From contig JADYXZ010000020.1 in the NCBI GenBank assembly GCA_020853885.1, positions 62,001 through 126,000 on the forward strand: 64,000 nt of DNA, in the 5' to 3' direction. Each line of letters starts with the position of its first letter. Position 1 is the stretch's first letter. The notes under the pieces are model-generated. The model saw only the letters and a program-made list of their open reading frames with translations, had not been told where the DNA came from and did not search any database. This stretch comes from Bradyrhizobiaceae bacterium (GTDB lineage Bacteria > Pseudomonadota > Alphaproteobacteria > Rhizobiales > Xanthobacteraceae). Made by a program: the position numbers and the translations under genes. Below, in pieces: positions 44,165 to 51,814 of the stretch.

Positions 44165-45445
44165 TCACGCACGCCCGACCGGGCGGAGCAGGAAAAAGGT
44201 GGGTGTGCGGCCGATGCCCCTGATCTCGGTCTCGCCGCGCGCCTCGAACAGGAAGGCGTCGCGGGTTGCCGCGCGGAAATCCGCGCTGACATGGATGCGG
44301 CCGGGGACGCCGTGGGACTCCATGCGCGAGGCCACGTTCACGGCATCGCCCCAGACGTCGTAGGAAAACCGCATGTCGCCGATGATCCCGGCCGTCGCCG
44401 AGCCCAGATGAATGCCGACGCGCAGGCCCAGCCGGTCGCGGCCGAGCGGCCGGCGGCGCGCCTGGGCATCGAGCATGGCGAGCCCGAGCCGGCCGATGGC
44501 GACCGCGCCGTCGCGGCCGAAGCCGTTCAGGCCGCCCGCGGCCATGTAACAGTCGCCGATCGTCTTGATCTTCTCGACGCAATGGCGCGCGCACAGGTCG
44601 TCGAAGGTACGGACGAAGTCGTCGAGGTAGTCGATGATCTCCTCCGGCGGCAGGTCGTGGGCCGCGCGGGTGAAGCCGACCAGATCGGCGAACAGCACGC
44701 TCAGGTTCTCGACGCGGTCGGCGATGCGCGGCTCGGCGCCGAGGATGAGGCGGTCGGCAACCGGCGGCGGCAGGATCGCCTCCACGAGCGCCGCAGAGCG
44801 CGCGTATTGATTTTCCAGTTCGATCTCCGTCCGGCGCAGCACGGTGAGCACATAGAAAATGCTGAGGCCGTTGATGATGATCGCGTTGATCATCGCGTTC
44901 GCCGCCAGCACCTCGTGCAGCGTGCTGTCCTGCGTCAGCAGGATGCCGTGCTCGGGCGCGAGGTAGAGGGAGGCCAGGAGCGCGACGAACGCGATCCCGT
45001 ACCAGACGAAGAACTCGCGCAGGTTGTCGACGCCGAACATGAAAAGCAGGATGCCGGCGAGCGTGAAATAGACATGCAACTGGCTCTCGCGGCCGAGCAT
45101 CCAGATGACGAAGAGGTTGCCGACCAGGACGAGGAGCGCGAGCGTGTTGGCGGCGGCGTTGGGGCCGAAGCGATGCAGCCGATGGATCAGGAGCGCCACC
45201 ATCGTGAAGGCGGCGTTGTAGACGTGGACCGGCCAGAGATCCGCGGGCTCGAGCAGCCAGTTGGTGACGAGATGCGAGGCGGTGTTCAGCGCCACCGCGT
45301 AGGCCACGATGTTCGTGAAGCGCTGGCGGCGGGCGACCTGCAGGTCGCCGGTGACGATACCGAGGGACGCAAGACGGTCGAGCCAAGCGGGCAGCGCGAC
45401 GCGCTGCACCACTTCGCCGCGAACGAGCTTGTGCAACCGCTCCAT
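44165..45445 (-). CDS. Membrane-anchored class III adenylate cyclase, upstream copy
   Basis: The 426-residue paralogue of the next gene has the same plan: a conserved N-terminal LPAWLDRLASLGIVTGD segment and RRQRFTNIVAY, about six membrane helices, then the cyclase domain. The catalytic set is complete: Asp in VLFADLVGFT and KTIGDCYM, Lys in EKIKTIGD, Asp in SYDVWGDAVN, and Asn/Arg in VNVASRM. These predict adenylate cyclase activity as a homo- or heterodimer, since one active site needs residues from two catalytic domains. The ATG at 45445 follows GGGGAAGTCGG; a longer frame to 45502 lacks similarity. It is upstream in the two-gene operon. The sensory input is unknown. Confidence 0.9.
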   Translation of the reverse strand: MERLHKLVRGEVVQRVALPAWLDRLASLGIVTGDLQVARRQRFTNIVAYAVALNTASHLVTNWLLEPADLWPVHVYNAAFTMVALLIHRLHRFGPNAAANTLALLVLVGNLFVIWMLGRESQLHVYFTLAGILLFMFGVDNLREFFVWYGIAFVALLASLYLAPEHGILLTQDSTLHEVLAANAMINAIIINGLSIFYVLTVLRRTEIELENQYARSAALVEAILPPPVADRLILGAEPRIADRVENLSVLFADLVGFTRAAHDLPPEEIIDYLDDFVRTFDDLCARHCVEKIKTIGDCYMAAGGLNGFGRDGAVAIGRLGLAMLDAQARRRPLGRDRLGLRVGIHLGSATAGIIGDMRFSYDVWGDAVNVASRMESHGVPGRIHVSADFRAATRDAFLFEARGETEIRGIGRTPTFFLLRPVGRA

Positions 45446-45538
45446 CCGACTTCCCCGGCATAGCCCCGGCGACGCCAGATAGCGCCGCGATTGCGGCGTC
45501 ACCAGAGCCCCTGCTTCCGTTGGTGATTCAATCGTTTA

Positions 45539-45566
45539 GGCGGGCCGGCAACCCGCCCGGCCCGCC
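45539..45566 (-). terminator. GC-rich hairpin at the fabI stop codon (possible terminator)
   Basis: GGCGGGCCGG (45539-45548) pairs with CCGGCCCGCC (45557-45566), which touches the fabI stop codon. There is no T-run on the minus strand, so it may act with Rho or stabilise the 3' end. Confidence 0.4.
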
Positions 45567-46405
45567 TACTCGGCCGCTTTCCGCCTGAGGCCGGACTTCT
45601 CCTCGGCTTCTTCCTGCTCGTTCAGCACTTCGGGGCGCGGCATGGAGACGATGTTGTAGCCCGCATCCACGTAATGGATGTCGCCGGTGACGCCGGAGGA
45701 AAGATCAGACAGGAGATAGAGTGCCGCGCCACCGATCTCCTCGATCGTCACGGAGCGGCGCAGCGGGGAATGCTGCTTCTGAAAATTGAACATGACGCGC
45801 GCGTCGGCGATGCCGGCACCCGCGAGCGTGCGCACGGGCCCCGCCGAGATCGCATTCACGCGAATGCCCTGCGGGCCGAAATCGGCGGCGAGATAGCGAA
45901 CGCTCGCCTCAAGCGCGGCCTTGGCGACGCCCATGACGTTGTAGTTCGGCATGACGCGCGTCGAGCCGCCGAAGGTGAGCGTCAGCATCGAGCCGCCAGG
46001 CGCCATCAGCGCGGAGGCGCGGCGGGCGAGTTCGGTGAAGGAAAAGGCCGAGATCAGCATGGTGCGCGCGAAGTTCTCGCGCGTCGTGTCGGCATAGCGG
46101 CCCTTCAGCTCGCTCTTGTCGGAGAAGGCGACGGCATGGACGAGGAAATCCAGCCCGCCCCACTTGTCCTTGATGGCGGCGAAGACGCTGTCGACGGACG
46201 CCAGGCTTTCCACGTCGCACGGCAGGCACAGGTCCGCCTTGACGGATTCGGCAAGGGGCTTCACGCGCTTGCCGAGCGCCTCGCCCTGGTAGGTGACGGC
46301 GAGGCGGGCGCCCTCGCCCGCGAGCCGCTTCACGATTCCCCAGGCGATCGAATGGTCGTTGGCGATGCCGATGACAAGGCCGCGCTTGCCCTGCATGAGA
46401 CTCAT
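45566..46405 (-). CDS. fabI: Enoyl-[acyl-carrier-protein] reductase FabI (NADH)
   Basis: FabI performs the last step of each fatty acid elongation round and is the triclosan target. The 279-residue short-chain dehydrogenase-like protein has GIANDHSIAWGIV at the nucleotide site and the catalytic Tyr155-x6-Lys162 in NYNVMGVAKA. Where E. coli FabI has Tyr146, this protein has Phe145 (LTLTFGGST). The C-terminal 25 residues are a charged tail. It follows fabB in the same direction with a 45-bp gap, in the conserved fabA-fabB-fabI operon opposite irr. The ATG at 46405 follows AAGGAACCG. Confidence 0.95.
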   Translation of the reverse strand: MSLMQGKRGLVIGIANDHSIAWGIVKRLAGEGARLAVTYQGEALGKRVKPLAESVKADLCLPCDVESLASVDSVFAAIKDKWGGLDFLVHAVAFSDKSELKGRYADTTRENFARTMLISAFSFTELARRASALMAPGGSMLTLTFGGSTRVMPNYNVMGVAKAALEASVRYLAADFGPQGIRVNAISAGPVRTLAGAGIADARVMFNFQKQHSPLRRSVTIEEIGGAALYLLSDLSSGVTGDIHYVDAGYNIVSMPRPEVLNEQEEAEEKSGLRRKAAE

Positions 46406-46432
46406 GGACGTTCGGTTCCTTGTTCTTGCTTG

Positions 46433-46449
46433 CCCCGCTTGACGCGGGG
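46433..46449. repeat. Short CCCCGC-N5-GCGGGG palindrome between fabB and fabI
   Basis: CCCCGCTTGACGCGGGG fills the gap next to the fabB stop. It resembles the half units of the element family at 53914 and 57091 and may be a remnant of it. Confidence 0.4.
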
Positions 46450-46450
46450 A

Positions 46451-47677
46451 TCAGGCGTCGAGCCTCTTGAAAACGAGTGATGCGTTGGTCCCGCCGAAGC
46501 CGAACCCGTTGGAAAGCACGTGACTCAAGGAAGCGTTGTCGATCCGCTCGCGCACGATGGGCATGTCGGCGAAGGCCGGATCGAGCTCTTCGATATTGGC
46601 ACTCTCGCAGATGAAGCCGTTGTTCATCATCAGGAGCGAATAGACCGCCTCGTGCACCCCCGTGGCGCCCTGCGAATGACCGGTCAGCGATTTCGTCGCC
46701 GAGATCGGCGGGCACTTGTCGCCGGCGCCGAATACCTCGCGGATCGCCTCGATCTCCTTCAGGTCGCCGATCGGCGTCGAGGTGGCGTGCGGATTGATGT
46801 AGTCGATCCTGGCGCCGCGCAGATTCTGCATCGCCATGCGCATGCAGCGGGCCGCGCCCTCGCCCGACGGCGCCACCATGTCGCTGCCGTCGGAGGTCGC
46901 GCCGTAGCCGGCAACCTCGCCATAGATGCGGGCGCCGCGCGCCTTGGCATGTTCGAGCTCCTCGAGCACGAGGACGCCCGCGCCGCCGGAAATGACGAAG
47001 CCGTCGCGGTTCATGTCATAGGCGCGCGAAGCCTTTTCCGGCGTCGCATTAAAGCCCGACGACATCGCACCCATGGCGTCGAACAGGACCGACAGCGTCC
47101 AGTCGAGCTCCTCGCAGCCGCCGGCGAAGACGACGTCCTGCTTGCCCCAGAGGATCTGCTCGTAGGCATTGCCAATGCAGATGTTGGTGGTCGCGCAGGC
47201 GGCCGAGATCGAATAGTTCACGCCCTTGATCTTGAACCAGGTGCCGAGCGTCGCCGACGGCGAGGACGACATCGCCTTGGGGACGGCAAAGGGGCCGACG
47301 CGCTTCGGGCCCTTCTCGCGCGTGATGTCCGCCGCGTCGACGATCGTGCGCGTGGACGGTCCGCCCGAGCCCATGACGATGCCGGTCTTCTCGTGGCTGA
47401 TTTCCTTTTCCTCAAGGCCGGCGTCGCGGATCGCCTGCTCCATGGCGACATGGTTCCAGGCGGTGCCGCCGCCGTGAAAGCGCATGGCGCGGCGATCGAC
47501 GATGCCGGTGGGATCGAGCGTCGGCGCGCCGTGCACCTGGCAGCGGAAGCCGAGCTTGGCGTAGTCCTCGGCGAAGGAAACGCCGCTCTTGGCCTCGCGC
47601 AGGCTCGCCAGCACTTCCTGGGTGTTGTTGCCGATGGAGGAGACGATCCCCATCCCCGTCACGACGACCCGTCGCAT
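46451..47677 (-). CDS. fabB: Beta-ketoacyl-[acyl-carrier-protein] synthase I
   Basis: FabB condenses malonyl-ACP with acyl-ACP and is needed for unsaturated fatty acid elongation. The 408-residue thiolase-fold protein shows the nucleophile Cys161 in [14 protein letters not shown], the two catalytic histidines in [11 protein letters not shown] and [10 protein letters not shown], and the terminal [14 protein letters not shown]. Its length and position next to fabA favour FabB over FabF. The ATG at 47677 follows CGAGGCAAGAG; the gap to fabA is 67 bp. Confidence 0.95.
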   Translation of the reverse strand: MRRVVVTGMGIVSSIGNNTQEVLASLREAKSGVSFAEDYAKLGFRCQVHGAPTLDPTGIVDRRAMRFHGGGTAWNHVAMEQAIRDAGLEEKEISHEKTGIVMGSGGPSTRTIVDAADITREKGPKRVGPFAVPKAMSSSPSATLGTWFKIKGVNYSISAACATTNICIGNAYEQILWGKQDVVFAGGCEELDWTLSVLFDAMGAMSSGFNATPEKASRAYDMNRDGFVISGGAGVLVLEELEHAKARGARIYGEVAGYGATSDGSDMVAPSGEGAARCMRMAMQNLRGARIDYINPHATSTPIGDLKEIEAIREVFGAGDKCPPISATKSLTGHSQGATGVHEAVYSLLMMNNGFICESANIEELDPAFADMPIVRERIDNASLSHVLSNGFGFGGTNASLVFKRLDA

Positions 47678-47744
47678 CTCTTGCCTCGTCGATTCGTCAG
47701 GTCATTCAGAATGGAAGAGCGCCTTTTCCGTCTTCCGCCCCGGC

Positions 47745-48278
47745 TCAGGCACCCGCCGTCGCGGGCGCAGCTTCGTCGCGAAACAAGCCGACTTTCAGGT
47801 CGGACGCCCGGTAGATGGTCTCGCCATCTGCGGAAAGCCAGCCGTCGGCGATCCCGAGCACGAGCTTGGAGCGCATCACCCGCTTGATCTCGATGCCGTA
47901 GATGACGTTCCGCACCGAGGGCAGCACCTGGCCGGCGAACTTGAGCTCGCCCAAGCCGAGCGCGCGGCCGCGGCCGGGAGCGCCGAGCCAGCCCAGAAAG
48001 AAGCCGAGCAACTGCCAAAGGGCGTCGAGGCCGAGGCAGCCGGGCATGACCGGATCGCCCTTGAAGTGGCAGGCGAAAAACCAAAGATCGGGCTTCACCT
48101 TGAGCTCGGCGCGGATCATGCCCTTGCCGTACTCGCCGCCGGTCTCGGAGATCTCCGAGATGCGGTCGAACATCAGCATCGGCGGCAGCGGCAACTGGGC
48201 GTTGCCGGCCCCGAACAGGTCGCCCCGCGCACAAGCGAGCAGGTCGTCATAGTCGAAACTCGATTTCTTCGGTGTCAT
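47745..48278 (-). CDS. fabA: 3-hydroxydecanoyl-[acyl-carrier-protein] dehydratase/isomerase
   Basis: FabA dehydrates 3-hydroxydecanoyl-ACP and isomerises the product, the branch point to unsaturated fatty acids. The 177-residue hot-dog-fold protein has the active-site His71 in [14 protein letters not shown] and Asp85 in LDALWQ, and the start [20 protein letters not shown] typical of the family. The ATG at 48278 is favoured over a TTG 33 bp upstream because homologues begin at this point. First gene of the fabA-fabB-fabI operon; divergent from irr. Confidence 0.94.
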   Translation of the reverse strand: MTPKKSSFDYDDLLACARGDLFGAGNAQLPLPPMLMFDRISEISETGGEYGKGMIRAELKVKPDLWFFACHFKGDPVMPGCLGLDALWQLLGFFLGWLGAPGRGRALGLGELKFAGQVLPSVRNVIYGIEIKRVMRSKLVLGIADGWLSADGETIYRASDLKVGLFRDEAAPATAGA

Positions 48279-48419
48279 TGCCTCGATTTGCACCGTCCAC
48301 CAGCCCGCCAAAGTGAATGATTAAGGGTTCCTAACACAGGGATCGGAGCGCCGAAAGGCGGCGCGGCGGCGGACCCGACGACCTCCCGGCGCGACAAAAA
48401 GCGCAGGAAATCAACGATA

Positions 48420-48449
48420 TTGCGCAAGCCAGCCGTTCTCCGTTATCAT
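48420..48449 (+). promoter_or_regulatory. Possible irr promoter
   Basis: TTGCGC (48420-48425) and TATCAT (48444-48449) are 18 bp apart in an AT-rich patch (ATCATATTATTATAAGG) about 100 bp before irr. No Irr box or Fur box was recognised with confidence. Confidence 0.35.
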
Positions 48450-48545
48450 ATTATTATAAGGCATACCCACCGGTACACGCCTGCAGCTGCTGGCGCCGGA
48501 AGGCAACCTTCCTATCTCATCGATGTCAGGACTACCGGATCGACC

Positions 48546-49058
48546 ATGAACGAAACTCCTCGCAAGCTCATATTTGAGAATGCCACCGAATTGCCGGTGG
48601 ACCGCTTGCGCGTGCAGCCGGCGGCAGGCCGCCGCACCGGCTGTCCGTTCCACGACGTGCGCGAGATGCTGCGCGAAGTGGGCCTGCGTCCGACGCGTCA
48701 GCGGCTCGCGCTGGGCTGGCTCCTGTTCGCCAAGGGCGACCGGCATCTGACCGCAGAAATGCTGCACGAAGAAGCGGTGCATGCCCGCTTCCCGGTGTCG
48801 CTCGCCACCGTCTACAACACGCTGCACCAGTTCACCGAAGTGGGGCTGCTGCGCGAGGTAGCGGTCGACGGCTCGAAGACCTATTTCGACACCAATTCGT
48901 CCGAGCATCACCATTTCTATATGGAAGGCGACAACAACCTGCTCGACATTCCGGGTGCCGAATTGCTCGTCGACAAGTTGCCGACGCCGCCGGAAGGCTA
49001 CGAGGTTGCGCGCGTCGATGTCGTCGTGCGGTTGCGGCGTCGCAAGGGCGAAAACTGA
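48546..49058 (+). CDS. irr: Iron response regulator Irr (Fur family)
   Basis: Irr controls heme biosynthesis and iron genes in alphaproteobacteria and senses heme rather than free iron. The 170-residue Fur-family protein has an N-terminal heme regulatory motif with Cys33-Pro34 (RTGCPFHD), as in Bradyrhizobium Irr, and a histidine triplet 121-123 (SSEHHHFYME), the second heme-related site. The winged helix reads GLRPTRQRLALGWLLF and FPVSLATVYNTLHQF. The ATG at 48546 was chosen because the frame before it contains the promoter-like region. It is divergent from fabA, a neighbourhood known from Rhizobiales. The CP motif suggests the heme-triggered degradation form. Confidence 0.94.
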   Translation: MNETPRKLIFENATELPVDRLRVQPAAGRRTGCPFHDVREMLREVGLRPTRQRLALGWLLFAKGDRHLTAEMLHEEAVHARFPVSLATVYNTLHQFTEVGLLREVAVDGSKTYFDTNSSEHHHFYMEGDNNLLDIPGAELLVDKLPTPPEGYEVARVDVVVRLRRRKGEN

Positions 49059-49087
49059 AATTCGCCGCCCCATCATCGCAGCAACAG

Positions 49088-49118
49088 AAATGCCCGGCGA
49101 TGCCGGGCATTTGTTTTT
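49088..49118 (+). terminator. Rho-independent terminator of irr
   Basis: AAATGCCCGGC (49088-49098) pairs perfectly with GCCGGGCATTT (49102-49112) around GAT, followed by GTTTTTT. It starts 29 bp after the irr stop. Confidence 0.9.
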
Positions 49119-49132
49119 TGGCATCCCGTCAA

Positions 49133-49654
49133 TTATTCGACGACTTCGTTGGGATAGACGCCCCAGAGCAGGTGCTGCTCCATATAGCCGTCGAAGCCCG
49201 GGCCGAAGATCCTGCACCATTTCTTGTCGCAACTGCGCACGGTCGCGAGCACACGCGGCTCGAGCGAAGCGACGACGCGGGCGCCGGTGCTGGCGTCCGT
49301 ATAGAGCGGAAAGCTCTGGCCCTGCATGGTCGGCGCGACGAGGACGGTGCGGCGTCCCGACAGCAACGAATGGAAGACCCAACCCTCGGCGCCCTCGGAA
49401 TCGCGGATGCGGCGCCAGTTGTCGGACTCGGCCGTGATCTCCACGGGAATGCCGGCGCGGGTGAACACCCAGGACACGTCGTGCTCGCGCGAGGGCCCGC
49501 CACGCACGTTCACCTTGTCGGCCTTCAGGCTCACGTAGCGCGGCACGGGCAAGCCGCTCGTCGCCCCCTCGACCTGGGCGCTGGCGCCCGCGGGCGCCGC
49601 CAGCAACAGGCCAAGACAAAGCCGCAAGCGCGCGCCCCAGCCGGATTTCTGCAT
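49133..49654 (-). CDS. Secreted SH3-domain (SH3b-like) protein
   Basis: The 173-residue product has a signal peptide (basic start, LRLCLGLLLAAPAGASA core) and two bacterial SH3-like stretches, ADKVNVRGGPSREHDVSWVF and PLYTDASTGARVVASLEP. Such domains often bind peptidoglycan or other envelope partners. Conserved WVFHSLLSGRR and KWCRIFGPGFDGYMEQHLLWG segments are seen in rhizobial homologues. The ATG at 49654 follows CGGGGAATCAAGC. It is convergent with irr and divergent from the 2-hydroxyacid dehydrogenase gene, a pairing that is common in Rhizobiales. Function is unknown. Confidence 0.82.
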   Translation of the reverse strand: MQKSGWGARLRLCLGLLLAAPAGASAQVEGATSGLPVPRYVSLKADKVNVRGGPSREHDVSWVFTRAGIPVEITAESDNWRRIRDSEGAEGWVFHSLLSGRRTVLVAPTMQGQSFPLYTDASTGARVVASLEPRVLATVRSCDKKWCRIFGPGFDGYMEQHLLWGVYPNEVVE

Positions 49655-49831
49655 GCCGCTTGATTCCCCGTGCGTTAGGAAAAAGGCCGTTTGCGGCCGT
49701 TTCTGTCAAGGCTCTGCGCCACTTTGTGATCGATAGGCCCTCTGCTAGACAGCCAAACGGCTCGCACGCCGACGCCGCAGCCGGCCGTCGGCGTGCAGCC
49801 CGTCTCGGCCACCACGGAACCCGCCGCAGCG

Positions 49832-50830
49832 ATGCCGAAGAAAAAGCCGCTCGTCGTCGTCACCCGCCGCCTGCCGAAGAGTGTGGAGACGCGCCTGCGC
49901 GAACTGTTCGAGGCAAGGCTGAACGACGACGATCACGCGCTCAGCCCGGCCGAGCTCATCGAAGCGGTGAAGGCCGCCGACGTGCTGGTGCCGACGGTGA
50001 CCGACCGGATCGACGAGGCCGTGCTCTCGCAGGCGGGCGAGCAACTGAAGCTGATCGCGAATTTCGGCAACGGTGTGGACAACATCGACGTCCCGAAAGC
50101 GCATGCGCGCGGCATCACGGTCACCAACACGCCGGGCGTGCTGACCGAGGACACCGCGGACATGACGACGGCGCTGATCCTCGCGGTGCCGCGGCGGCTC
50201 ACGGAAGGCGCGAACGTCCTGATCGGCAAGAGCGACTGGGCCGGCTGGTCGCCGACCTGGATGCTCGGGCACCGCATCTCCGGCAAGCGGCTTGGCATCA
50301 TCGGCATGGGCCGGATCGGCAGCGCAGTGGCGCGCCGCGCCCGCGCCTTCGGCCTGCAGGTGCACTACCACAATCGCCGCCGGGTGGCGGCCGATCTCGA
50401 AGAGCAGCTCGAGGCGACCTACTGGGACAGCCTCGACCAGATGCTCGCGCGCATGGACATCGTTTCGGTGAACTGCCCGCACACGCCGGCGACCTATCAC
50501 CTGCTGTCGGCGCGGCGGCTGAAGTTGATGAAGCCGGAAGCCTATCTCGTGAACACGGCGCGCGGCGAGATCATCGACGAAGACGCGCTCGCGCGCATGA
50601 TCGAGGCGGGCGAGCTTGCGGGCGCAGGGCTCGACGTGTTCGAGCACGAGCCCGCGGTCAACCCGCGGCTCCTCAAGCTCGCGCGCGCGGGCAAGGTGGT
50701 GCTCTTGCCGCACATGGGCTCGGCCACGGTCGAGGGCCGGGTGGAGATGGGCGAGAAGGTGATCGTGAACATCAAGGTGTTCATGGACGGGCACAAGCCG
50801 CCGGACCGGGTCCTGCCGTCGCAGCTTTGA
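49832..50830 (+). CDS. D-2-hydroxyacid dehydrogenase (NAD-dependent; GyaR/formate-dehydrogenase-like)
   Basis: The enzyme would reduce or oxidise a 2-keto/2-hydroxy acid such as glyoxylate/glycolate using NAD(P). The 332-residue protein has the Rossmann motif GIIGMGRIGSAVARRARAFG and the family catalytic Arg in NTARGEIIDE, Glu in the ...DVFEHEP stretch and His in LLPHMGSAT. An Ala-rich 13-residue N-terminal extension results if a GTG at 49793 is used; the ATG at 49832 (MPKKKPLVVVTRRLP) matches homologues and is preferred although no strong ribosome-binding site is present. The true substrate cannot be assigned by sequence alone. Confidence 0.9.
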   Translation: MPKKKPLVVVTRRLPKSVETRLRELFEARLNDDDHALSPAELIEAVKAADVLVPTVTDRIDEAVLSQAGEQLKLIANFGNGVDNIDVPKAHARGITVTNTPGVLTEDTADMTTALILAVPRRLTEGANVLIGKSDWAGWSPTWMLGHRISGKRLGIIGMGRIGSAVARRARAFGLQVHYHNRRRVAADLEEQLEATYWDSLDQMLARMDIVSVNCPHTPATYHLLSARRLKLMKPEAYLVNTARGEIIDEDALARMIEAGELAGAGLDVFEHEPAVNPRLLKLARAGKVVLLPHMGSATVEGRVEMGEKVIVNIKVFMDGHKPPDRVLPSQL

Positions 50831-50848
50831 TTTCCCTGATAGAAGCAT

Positions 50849-50896
50849 CGTCATCCTTCGAGGCTCCCGCTATCGCGCTCGCACCTCAGGATGACG
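50849..50896. repeat. REP-like palindrome overlapping the MoeB/ThiF-like gene end
   Basis: CGTCATCCTTCGAGG pairs with CCTCAGGATGACG around a GC-rich centre, the same family as 15894-15938. Its right arm extends into the last codons of the gene at 50886-51701 on the minus strand and supplies its stop codon. Confidence 0.75.
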
Positions 50897-51701
50897 GCAA
50901 CTTGTGCCCCGACAGGTCGCGGATCGTCGGGTTCTTCCCCGACAGCGGGTTGTCCGGGTCCCAGCGGTAGCCGAGCGTCTCGAAGCGCATCCCGCGCGCG
51001 TCGATCATCAAAAGCCTTCCGACCAGCCCCTCGCCGAAGCCGACGATCGCGCGGATGACTTCGAGCGCGGCAAGACTGCCGGCGACTCCGGCGAGCGCGC
51101 CGATGATGCCGGCTTCCGCGCAGGTAGGGATCGTGCCGGCCGGCGGCGGCTCGGGAAAAAGGCAGCGATAGGTCGGGTTCGGCGTGCCGTCGGCGCCCTG
51201 CTCGTGCGCGCGGATCGTCGTCAGCGTCGCATCGAAGACGCCGAGGGCAGCGGTGACCAGCGGGCGCTTGGCGAGATAGCAGGCGTCGGAGGCGAGATAG
51301 CGGGTGGTGAAATTGTCGGAGCCGTCGAGCACGACATCGTAGCGCGCGACCAGGCTGAGCGCGTTGCGCGCATCAAGGCGCAGGGGATGCGCCTGCACCT
51401 GCACATTCGGATTGAGGCGCGCAAGGGCGGCGGCGGCGCTCGCGGTCTTGGGCCGGCCGATCCCGCCCGTGTCGTGGATCACCTGCCGTTGCAGATTCGA
51501 GAGCGACACCTTGTCGTCGTCGACGACGCCGAGCGTGCCGACGCCGGCCGCCGCGAGATAGAGCAACGCGGGCGAGCCGATGCCGCCGGCGCCGATGACG
51601 AGGACCTTGGCCGCCCGCAGGCGTTGCTGGCCAGGCCCGCCCACCTCGCGGAGCACGATGTGGCGGGCGTAACGCTCGAGTTCTTCGGCGGAAAGGGCCA
51701 T
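50886..51701 (-). CDS. HesA/MoeB/ThiF family adenylyltransferase
   Basis: E1-like enzyme that adenylates the C-terminal Gly-Gly of a sulfur-carrier protein in molybdopterin or thiamine synthesis. The 271-residue protein shows RYARHIVLREVGGPGQ, the ATP-binding VIGAGGIGSPALLYLAAAG, and the conserved DGSDNFTTRYLASDAC. The Cys in GTIPTCAEAGIIG corresponds to a conserved family site. Of the two CxxC pairs that bind structural zinc in E. coli MoeB, three cysteines are absent here (PTYRCLFP, and no C-terminal CxxC). No rhodanese domain is attached. The stop codon lies within a REP element. MoeB versus ThiF cannot be decided because no partner gene is nearby. Confidence 0.87.
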   Translation of the reverse strand: MALSAEELERYARHIVLREVGGPGQQRLRAAKVLVIGAGGIGSPALLYLAAAGVGTLGVVDDDKVSLSNLQRQVIHDTGGIGRPKTASAAAALARLNPNVQVQAHPLRLDARNALSLVARYDVVLDGSDNFTTRYLASDACYLAKRPLVTAALGVFDATLTTIRAHEQGADGTPNPTYRCLFPEPPPAGTIPTCAEAGIIGALAGVAGSLAALEVIRAIVGFGEGLVGRLLMIDARGMRFETLGYRWDPDNPLSGKNPTIRDLSGHKLPSS

Positions 51702-51814
51702 GCCTATTTCTAGAGCGGCCGTGGCCGCGCGTCACGCGTTGTTGCGCAAGGGCCAAGTTGGCCCGGCAAATCGAGCGTGGCAGACTTTACCCGGACGTTC
51801 CGGCGGAGGCGCGG

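Noticed and set aside
42815-45445. Guanylate cyclases instead of adenylate cyclases
   Set aside because: Both proteins have Lys and Asp at the base-selecting positions; guanylate cyclases have Glu and Cys there.
48420-48545. An upstream extension of irr by 42 residues
   Set aside because: The extension reads through an AT-rich promoter-like stretch and lacks similarity; homologous Irr proteins start at the chosen ATG.
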